Assembly: GCF_002865645.1 (NCBI RefSeq) | Contig: NW_020194675.1 | Location: 62,001-126,000, forward strand | From: Hyaloscypha bicolor E | Taxonomy: Eukaryota; Ascomycota; Leotiomycetes; Helotiales; Hyaloscyphaceae | DNA length: 64,000 nucleotides | Direction: 5' to 3' | Part shown: positions 56,310 to 64,000 of the stretch, piece after piece | How the letters are laid out: every line of letters starts with the position of its first letter | Numbering within the stretch: the first letter of the stretch is position 1 | Made by a program: the position numbers and the translations under genes | Notes under the pieces: generated by a model | What the model was told of the DNA's origin: nothing | The model's input: the letters and a program-made list of their open reading frames with translations, nothing else | Database searches by the model: none

Positions 56310-56820
56310 TTGTGCCGACTTTTAAGTCTATGTCCGGCAATTTCGTGAGCTAGTCTAGGACTGTGTGGTTTCGTTTGCGTATGAGGCTTTGCAGTTTATG
56401 TGAGGAGGATGTACATCTTTTTAGATAGCCTGTTTTTGACCTTAAGCCGGTTGTGATGGGGTGGGGGGGAGTGGATTTTTGGACATGTGGTTCTTAGGCC
56501 TCACGGCTTTTCTATGGGCAACAGTAACCCTTTGGCTATGGTTTTGTAAACTAGCGGAAGGCTGAAAGGAGAATGCAAAGCCTGATTTTCTAACCAACGT
56601 TGTACTTATGCATTGAGCTTCTAAATCACATACCCAACTGTTAAAAGCTACTATGCAGTGAACCAGCCCCTGAATCGTAGGAAAGGGAAAGGCGCTAAAA
56701 TTATTCACTTGAAAGTCAAACGCCATTGCCCACTCCTAATTCATTGAATCATATGCACGTCTTTTAAGTGAACGCATGATTCAAAATTGGAGGTGATTCA
56801 CGTCACTCTCGCTAGATGTC

Positions 56821-56828
56821 TATATAAA
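56821..56828 (+). promoter_or_regulatory. TATA box of unit D
   Basis: TATATAAA in an AT/CT-rich promoter about 240 bp before the ATG of the His-rich gene. It also shows that the open frame upstream of 57066 is leader, not coding. Confidence 0.5.
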
Positions 56829-57065
56829 CCCCATATATCCCTCTTCCTCCTTCTTCCTACATTGACATTTCAAAAAGCTCAACTCGTTCTAACTACTTCA
56901 TACTACCAAAAGCATTGCACCAACTTGCAGAGAACGGTCAAGCTTCAAAACATTTGGGACTTAAACACAAGTTGTGAAGCAACACAAGAGTCCACAAAGT
57001 CATTGCACTTTGAGCTAGTGGTACAATACCAAACATCGCCAAGCAACAGAGAAACTCTCAAAGAC

Positions 57066-57836
57066 ATGGCGACTGTCAAAGTAGCCAAGCCCATCGAGGT
57101 AGCCAAGCCAGCAGAGCCATCAACTCTCCCTGTGGCAACAGATATGGCTCAGGTGTCTCTGACCGATAAGTCTAAAACTGTTCAGAAATCCGAAGATTCA
57201 CAAGGAGAGAAGCTGAAGGAGCATACAGCCTCTCCTGCGCAGCCTCAAAAGTCCGAAGGTGCAGCGCACCAAAAGCCGCTGAGCGAAGACAACAATGCGA
57301 AGCACGCAAAGCATGAAAAGAAAGAGGAGTCCTCAGAGGACTCTTCAGAGGATGAACACGAAGATACCAAGAAGGTTGAGGCAAAGCACCACTTCGGTCT
57401 TTCTCAAGCCATGGCTTCTGGCCTCGCTGGAGTAGCGGCGGGTTCCGCTTCCGCAGTCACTGGTGCGGCTACGAGTGCTGTACTGGGAGCAATGCACAAG
57501 CCAAAGCCTCAAAATGACCAGAGCAAGGATGCACAGCCAAAAGAGCCTAAGGATCACCACGAGCAAGATAACAAGCATGTCAAAACCGAGAACGAAGATA
57601 ACACCAAGCACACAAACAACCATAACCATGACCCAAATTCCAGCCACCATCACCATCACCATCATTCAAAGCACTACGAGGGTGATGCACATTCAGGCGA
57701 GACGAAGAAGTCAGAGCCAAAACATTCCACCAACAAGAAGCATTCAGAACCCGAGCATTCAAGCCAATACAAGAACGTAAAGCACGAGAGGCAAGAACCA
57801 CACCATCATCAGAGCTCCAAACATCCTCATCATTAG
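57066..57836 (+). CDS. Unit D: His/Lys/Ser-rich low-complexity protein
   Basis: A single exon of 256 aa from the first Met of the frame (MATVKVAKPIEVAKPAEPST). Residues 1-115 are Lys/Glu/Ser-rich with a direct repeat of VAKP and an acidic cluster (EESSEDSSEDEHED). A hydrophobic Ala/Gly segment (ASGLAGVAAGSASAVTGAAT) sits at about 119-142 and could insert in or cling to membranes. The C-terminal 110 residues are extremely hydrophilic with His runs (SSHHHHHHHSKH, PHHHQSSKHPHH), suited to binding Zn, Cu or Ni or acting as a hydration polymer. No signal peptide and no family recognised. It belongs to the array by position and 3' flank, not by clear protein similarity. Confidence 0.6.
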   Translation: MATVKVAKPIEVAKPAEPSTLPVATDMAQVSLTDKSKTVQKSEDSQGEKLKEHTASPAQPQKSEGAAHQKPLSEDNNAKHAKHEKKEESSEDSSEDEHEDTKKVEAKHHFGLSQAMASGLAGVAAGSASAVTGAATSAVLGAMHKPKPQNDQSKDAQPKEPKDHHEQDNKHVKTENEDNTKHTNNHNHDPNSSHHHHHHHSKHYEGDAHSGETKKSEPKHSTNKKHSEPEHSSQYKNVKHERQEPHHHQSSKHPHH

Positions 57837-57859
57837 AGAGCCCATCAAGTACGTGGTAG

Positions 57860-58435
57860 GGGAATAGAGAAATGGTGTGGTCTTTTGCTTTTGAGTTTGC
57901 CTGGTTTTCAACAATGAGTTTCTGGTTAGAGATACACGGTATGGATATGTAAGATTTGTGGGGGGAGGAATAGAGTTCTTTTTTTGCGTTGCGTTGCAGT
58001 TCGCCTCTTCTTCAACGATGAGTTCTCGGCTCAGAGTTGGAGGGTATGGAATTGTATGGTTTTGGGGGGTAAGTGAAGGGGTCACTCTTCTGCGCTGCGC
58101 TTTGCATGGCTTTTACGCTGAGCTGCTTGGGCTGGAGGTTGTTTATGGTTGTGTAGGGGTTTTAGATTGAAGGAAGGGGATTCATCTTTTGCAATGCGTT
58201 TGCCTGATTTCTTTGATGAGCTTGGTTTCCGTTTTGGTTGATGGTTGTGGACAGTAACTGTTAGGCTACAAAAATCTGTGATAGAAAAGGTTTTGGCGAG
58301 GAGAGTTAAAAGTGTTGTCTTTTGGAGTCTTGGATGCGGGAGGGGTACTAGACTCGTAGCATGGCTTTTGTTACATTGCCTGATTTTCAATGCTGAGCCA
58401 GACTTAGCACCCGATGAGCTTCCTAATAATAATAA
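57860..58435 (+). repeat. Degenerate tandem repeats in the 3' flank of unit D
   Basis: About five loose copies, 90-130 bp apart, of a pattern with TTTTGC, then GCCTG(A/G)TTTTC, then GATGAG or GCTGAG (about 57880, 57975, 58095, 58190, 58365). The last copy reads GCATGGCTTTTGTTACATTG, CCTGATTTTCAATGCTGAG and CCCGATGAGC, matching both 3' blocks of units A and B fused together. Confidence 0.55.
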
Positions 58436-59006
58436 AAAACATTTACTGTACCAACCCTATGATTTATACTTATCTGTGAATCATGATCCTATAACTGCTT
58501 CCAGTCTTAATCGTTCTTTGCCATCGGTAAAGAGCCAAAAACATCCACGCGGAACCACATACAAGAGCTGGCAAACTAAGAGAAGACGTCATTGTCCTTA
58601 TTTTCTTGTACAATGAGGGTTCACGCCTCAGGTTCTTGAGGTGCTGGCCCATTCATTGTGGTGAATACATTGGAGACTCGGGGAAGCAAAGTTCGACCCA
58701 CTTGAGTCCCGGAGGTTGGAGATTGCAGTCCGAAGCAAAAGAGTCTATTCAAAGTCACAAGCAAGATCAATGCATCATGAATTTGTGTTTGAATACAATT
58801 ATTATTACTTTTGCCTTTGCTTTTGTTCTATTTGTGTATGTGTATGATCAGTGATGCGAGTCCGCCCCGATCGGGGGGTTATGCAAGGCCCAGAAGAAAA
58901 AGTACAGCCGGCTTTGTGCCCCCAATGCTCCTCCATGAATGCAGCTGTTCTACCGTAATGCTAATGTACAATGCCAATGCGCCGTGTGTGCCCCGTTGAA
59001 TGTAAT
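58436..59006. other. Intergenic
   Basis: 3' flank of the GH17 gene and the end of the array. No gene supported. Confidence 0.5.
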
Positions 59007-60404
59007 TTACAATGCCACAACGGCGACCACCATTGCACCAATAGCGCCGATAACAGAGCCGGCGAGGTGGCCGGCAGCGTTGGCGGTAGCAATGGCGGGA
59101 GAGGTCGAGGTGGCAGAGACAGTAGGCTTTCCGGTGGTGCTGAGAGTATTCGTGCCATTTGAGTAGGTGCCGTTGGGCCCGGATCCGGTCCCTGTGGTTC
59201 CCGTGGGAGCAGGGCCGGAGCCTGATGCAGCCGAGGCGCCGATGCCATTGCCTGCTCCTTGAGATGGGGAGAGCCCACCCCCGTACGAGGCAACAGGAGT
59301 GGTGGCAACCGATTGAACAGAGGATGCTGAGGAGACAGCAGAGCCGGCAGGGCTGCCCGAGCCGGTGGTGGAAGATGGGGAGCTGCTCGAGTTGGAGGAA
59401 ACAGCAGAGCAGGAGAGATCGAAATATGGGGTGGTGCTCAGGGGGTTGCCAGGAGCAATGCCAAAGCTGGGATTGGTTTGGACGGCATCGTTGTCGGTAA
59501 GAGTGTACCACCAAGTGTTGGTCTTGCCGAAGAGAGGGCATCCAACCTGGTCCCAGTATGTCTTGGCGTTCGTAGTGCCTGTAACAGCGAGGCCGGCGGT
59601 AGAGCCGCTTGTAGGCCATCCAGTCTCAGTAACCCAGACTGGCTTTCCACCAACGGCGGCTTGTGTGGCACTGAGAGCATCGTTGAAGAGTCCCTTTCCG
59701 TTCTCGATGCTGTTGGCTTGAGTGGTCTGGAAGTATGGGTAGGCATCCATTCCGATCCAGTCGCAGGCGTTGATGACAGCCTGGTTAGATCCGTTGACCC
59801 AAGCAGTCCAGGTGTCGACGTGACCAATGGAAGCTCCACTCAAGGGAGTACCGGCAATGGCAGTGCGAACTTGGCCAATGTATGAGGCGAGGGTAGCGGG
59901 ATCAGCACCATATCCTGACTTTGCAGCAATGCCGGTAGGAGAGATACGGTAGAGATCCTCAGAGCCAACCGAGATACCAGCAACGAGGCTTGTGAAGGCA
60001 GTGCCATACTTGGTGATAGCAGACTTGAGAGCAGTGATCTCGGCGTCCATTCCCCCTTGTCCACCAGAGGCCCAGAGACCGAGCAGGAGGGAGGTGTCTT
60101 CGGCGATGGCGGCGGGGATGGCCTGTGTGGGTTCGTTGGTCGAGCTTCCTCCTTGCTAGAAGACTGTCAGCCGTTGAATCTTGGGGGAGGGAACGCGTCC
60201 ACATACGATCATGGTGTACAGGCGGGCACTGGTGAAACCAGAGGTGCCGACGAGGTTCTTAGCAGTCGAGAAGAGAGACTGGAAGTCAGCTTGGTATCGG
60301 AAGGTAACGCCATCAGACTTGGTTGCGCCATAGTTGAAGCCCTGGTAGACAGCAGTGGAGGTGGAAAGCGAAGCCGCGAGGGCGAAAAGATTGGAGGAAC
60401 GCAT
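59007..60404 (-). CDS. eglC: GPI-anchored GH17 glucan endo-1,3-beta-glucosidase, EglC type
   Basis: Two exons: 60404-60207 and 60155-59007; 448 aa. Signal peptide 1-18 followed by [15 protein letters not shown], typical of the mature GH17 N-terminus. The (beta/alpha)8 core has [11 protein letters not shown] with the acid/base Glu about 132, [15 protein letters not shown], and [12 protein letters not shown] with the nucleophile Glu about 243, then [11 protein letters not shown]. From about 300 the chain is Ser/Thr/Gly-rich (heavily O-glycosylated in relatives) and ends in a hydrophobic GPI signal ([19 protein letters not shown]). It remodels beta-1,3-glucan at the cell wall. The intron interrupts a conserved [16 protein letters not shown] region. 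GC content is high in the Ser-rich part, but nothing suggests transfer. Confidence 0.94.
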
Positions 60405-63286
60405 TGTGGTGCCTTCGTGTTCTGAGCGAATGTGGGTTGTGGTGTTCAATTAGAAAGAAGAACGGGGGGGGGATGAATGAGAAGCTGGAATGGAATTGTA
60501 CGGGAGAAATGGAAAGAACAAAGGGGAAGAAGACAAGAAGTATGCCGTGTCGTGTCGAGAAGTGTCGAGTAGTAGTGTCGTACGGTGGTGGCGAGCTTGT
60601 TATGTAGGAAGAAAAGTTGGAAGGTTGTGTTGGGGATAGTTATTTATGGGAGCTTGGTTCCTTGCAGCACCAGCAGGGGTGCCCGGGGAGCAGGGGTCGG
60701 TGCCAGCCGGTTCTTTCCTCTTCGAGCTTCGGATCCCCCGTCACTGGGCTGGATCGGGCTGGGCTGTGCTGAGGCCCCGCTGCGACGCGCACAATTGCAC
60801 AATTCACTTTCTCCCGTCCAATTGGAGGTCCTGCCCCTGCCTCTGCCGCTGTCTCGCTTCTGCCTCTCCGTCGTGGCGCTTCTGAATTTTCAGCGCCAAC
60901 CGAACGCCATCTGGGGATGACGCATCGACAGCAGGGCGGAGAATACCGGTAAGGAGCTTGTTGATCCTGCATCACGGGGGGTGTACCTGCAGAAGCTGAA
61001 CACTGCAAATGCAACTGCACCGTTCAATCCCATGCGGTTTCCCAGGTTTGTTCCCGTCTTCGTGATTCCCTTGCTCTCTTTCCTTCAATTCCATCTTTGC
61101 AGATATGGTCTGTCTGAGTATCTTATTGCCCCAGTAATCAATACTACTATGTACGTGTCACACTGTCACGTCAATCTCGTGTTCATGACGCCCGCCAAAA
61201 GCTGCCTTGGCAGAATACGAGGGTCAGGGGCAAAAGCCCGCTGAAGTCCCGGTGGAATCGAAACATCGGGCTTAGTGGCTGCGGCTTCCCCCCATTGGGG
61301 AAGAGATCGTCAGGGATGGGCTGGCAAACAAATCATCACATGTTTCCCGCCAAGCGATTATGAAATCGAAACAGCTGACATAAAGTCTCGTCTTCTTTCC
61401 CTTTCTCTTCTTCTGCTCCTGAGACGTCATTGGCCCCTCCTTCGGGGACTTTCGAAGCTAGTGCAACTCTCTTCTCCCAATGACTGCGATTCTAGGACTG
61501 TGCTGGCATGGAACTGAGACGAGTGGTCTTCATTGATTCCATTCGCTGAGGCTACTGCCTCATGCTAGGGACCACACCCGTCTTCCCTTTATCCAAGTGG
61601 AAGCATTCAAGAGCTTACAGGCCAAGCTCAAATGACGTATGTTCAGAGAGCGAATTGGAGGACGTCACGTGGCGTTGTCCTGCTCATTAATCCATATTCT
61701 TTTGCTTTATGCATCATGCCATTCGACCAGCTTGTTCGTCCACCTGTAGTATAGAATCTGTCAGGGAATGTAGTGAGATTCTTTATTTAGTTATCATTGT
61801 TGAGACATATGAATGTGAAAGTCGAGTCTTTTTGGCGTGGGTTATCGTTGCTGCTCCGAGTTGCCACTCGGCGGGTGGTGGGTACGTAGTAACCACGGTA
61901 CGACGCCTTCGCGGATGCTAAAATTGCAGTGCAGTGCGAGTGCTAGTGCGGCTACTCGCATGAGGAGTCGGTCTCGTGACATCCAATCCTACTGTACCTT
62001 TCGTACAATGTGGTTAATCAGCGCAAAGCGACGCGGGGTAACGCCAAATCCTGAAAAAGCGGAAAAAATAGCACCATATCACATGTAGGCGGTGGTCCAA
62101 AAACGTGACTTTAGCCCACGGTAAGAATGGAAAACAGGGTGGCAAAATCTCGGAGGACCCTTTAACTAACATTAAACGCACGGAACATCCAAGAGCTTAC
62201 AAACCAAGCTGGGGATAAGAGGTTCATCAGTCCCTCCTTTGAACGGAAAAGGCACACAATTCATACGCGGCTATCGTTCATCAGATGACTCGACATCATG
62301 CACCCGAAAAATCATCACTTCATGCATTACACAGCACGAGATGAACCTGGAATTGATATTAGAAGTTCTCTAAGTCTTGTTCTTTTAATACAATTACGAA
62401 ATTGCTACTCAAGTTGCAGGAACTCGTGTAGGGCGACCCTCCCTGGCGAAGCCCCCGCCAGTCGAAATCAAAAGCCACCGGCAAACTAACTATACAATTC
62501 TCACTTCTCACCTCTCACCTCTCTCACCTCTCGCCTCTCCACAACTTTTATGGTTGAAAAACGCGTACACCTCGCCGTCAAGTAAACCTTACCGCGAGTT
62601 CTCTCACAATGCCACTCAACACCCCCAGACATTTGCCAGGTCCACCGCCAGGCATATCACGTCTATGTTTGGCCCCGCATCCCACGACGATCAGTTGAGA
62701 TAATTCTTCACCAAACTTTCTTCAGCTCAGCAACCGTGCACCTATCATTATCCCAGAGGTTCGAGAGCCGCTTTCCGGGGACGTTTACTTGTTTCATGTG
62801 CATGGTGGTTTTTGACACCAGTCTGGGGAGCTGGGATAATTATTTATCTATCAGAGCGAAATTGGGGATCTCCAGAGGGGTGCAAACGTGATTGAGTGTC
62901 AGTGTCATGATTGAGACTTCAAAATGGTGCAAATCGGCAAAGTGTTTATTCCCGTTCGCACACAACGGGCATATTGAAAGAGACACACAACAAGGATCAG
63001 GTACGTGCTCATAGTAACCATTAGAAGAGAGAGCAGGTGTGTTATTCTCCAGTCACTACGCCAAATTCATCATCTCCTCTCCTGTACACCCAGAAGCACC
63101 ACATGCCGATTCAGAAAGGAACATAGGTAGCCATGAATTTATTCATCTCTCTTTTCTACGTCTATCATGCTCGCTATGAATGACTTTAATTCAAGGAAAA
63201 GGGAAGTCACGAGGTCACTCGTCCATCACGTTCCTATTCGAGCACCATCTTATCTCATCTCCAGTGCACCAGGATCTTACCGACTA
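60405..63286. other. Long intergenic region upstream of the GH17 gene
   Basis: Nearly 2.9 kb without a supported gene. 60405-60650 is the GH17 leader and promoter. Short CTCACCTCTC repeats lie at 62505-62540. The remaining short frames on both strands show no motif. Confidence 0.5.
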
Positions 63287-64000
63287 TCAAAACACAGCTC
63301 TCGCCACCATCCAAAGGGCAAGGCACCTCATAACAAAAATCTCAAGATCTAAGAGCTCAGCCCATCCCAACGCAATATGTTCTGCAATCAGCAGCCGTAA
63401 GAGTCGTGGGGTATATTCCTTCTGTTCAGGAGCGCTTGAATGCATGCGAACGAAGTCGTCAAGACTTGATGCTCCCGCCTGACTGGCTTCCTTCCCACTT
63501 GGAATTGTGCTGGCTGGTGGTGGGCTCTTGGGCTCATCGAGACAGACGATCGGCGCTGGACGTGTGCGGAGGGCGGAGATGAGTTTGAACGACAATGTCC
63601 CCCGAAGAGCGAGAGGAGGGCATTCTTGCCAACCACATTCGAGTTTTGAGAGTAGATCGGTGGATGAGATTGAAATGGTGGAGCTTTCGTGGTGTTCTGT
63701 CATTATTCCGTCAGGAAGATCGGGGTACCGAATAACACGGGAGTAGAAAATCGGCGTCAAGACTCGGATCTCGAGCTCGTCTGCTTCTCCTTCTGCCAAC
63801 TGCGCGGAAGAGGACATTATGACTTCTGGAGATATATCGTGGAGTCCAGCGGGGATATATCGTATTCTCAGCGCATCCTGAGAATTTCCAACCAGTTCCC
63901 TCAAATATCGACGAAATATGGATTCGATAAACAGTTCCGTCTCATCAGCGTGTCTCGCAATCGTGCTCCCCTTCGGTTCAGGACGGAAAACCCACGGCAG
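63287..64000 (-). CDS. C-terminal part of an unrecognised protein (runs off the window)
   Basis: The minus-strand frame is open from the right edge to a stop at 63287, about 237 codons, and is 5'-partial. Readable pieces are LPWVFRPEPKGSTIARHADE, TELFIESIFRRYLRELVG, LRIRYIPAGLHDISPEVIM, LEIRVLTPIFYSRVIRYPDL, a disordered Ser/Pro segment (DEPKSPPPASTIPSGKEASQ) and a C-terminal hydrophobic helix pair (RLLRLLIAEHIALGWAELLD, IFVMRCLALWMVARAVF). Composition is convincing for a real gene. The family is not recognised, so no function is proposed. Confidence 0.65.
   Translation of the reverse strand: MPWVFRPEPKGSTIARHADETELFIESIFRRYLRELVGNSQDALRIRYIPAGLHDISPEVIMSSSAQLAEGEADELEIRVLTPIFYSRVIRYPDLPDGIMTEHHESSTISISSTDLLSKLECGWQECPPLALRGTLSFKLISALRTRPAPIVCLDEPKSPPPASTIPSGKEASQAGASSLDDFVRMHSSAPEQKEYTPRLLRLLIAEHIALGWAELLDLEIFVMRCLALWMVARAVF

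Noticed and set aside
56787..57065. In-frame N-terminal extension of the His-rich protein
   Set aside because: It lacks any Met before 57066 and contains the TATA box, so it must be promoter and leader.

Overview
The window is nuclear DNA of a filamentous ascomycete (Pezizomycotina). The signs are genes broken by many short (about 45-110 bp) GT-AG introns, a Zn2Cys6 regulator, a WSC-glyoxal oxidase, GPI-anchored GH17 and GH76 wall enzymes, an ERG4 sterol reductase, and transition-rich (RIP-like) decay in one repeat copy. A leotiomycete is my guess but the sequence alone does not prove it. No rRNA, tRNA, CRISPR or operon structure was found.

Layout. 1-4.2 kb: a decayed membrane-protein gene cut by a 174-bp TIR element, a Zn2Cys6 transcription factor and an orphan exon. 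5.0-14.1 kb: a dense housekeeping block with SPT16 (FACT histone chaperone), CDC50 (flippase subunit) and SAE2/CtIP (DNA-end resection). 15.3-18.6 kb: a solo LTR with target-site duplication, a wrecked alginate-lyase-like gene and a small TIR element. 18.7-26.7 kb: a secreted two-WSC glyoxal oxidase, an S41-type peptidase, and a short-chain dehydrogenase pseudogene. 27.3-36.1 kb: a second housekeeping block with ERG4, the deubiquitinase UBP3 and the RING protein MAG2/RNF10; the last two are divergent. 37-40.6 kb: a Gln/Ser-rich pseudogene and a four-TM SUR7/PalI-like gene whose first intron holds a dispersed repeat.

41.4-42.9 kb: the most unusual locus, a secreted Ala/Gly-rich protein gene of 15 exons. 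All 14 introns are phase 0, most internal exons encode 9-18 residues, and two exons are only 6 nt long.

43-47 kb is repeat-rich and gene-poor, with a solo LTR nested inside a dispersed repeat and a 560-bp TIR element. 48.8-50.3 kb holds a GH76 DCW1/DFG5 enzyme. 51.6-58.4 kb looks like a tandem array of fast-diverging small genes (zinc-finger or low-complexity proteins, two decayed) whose 3' flanks are better conserved than their coding parts; a second 560-bp TIR element sits between units. 59-60.4 kb is a GPI-anchored GH17 glucanase, and the C-terminal part of an unrecognised gene runs off the right edge.

Functionally, the intact genes cover chromatin, DNA repair, membrane asymmetry, sterol synthesis, ubiquitin turnover and cell-wall building. 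The accessory stretches between them carry mobile-element scars, pseudogenes and lineage-specific secreted or zinc-finger genes.
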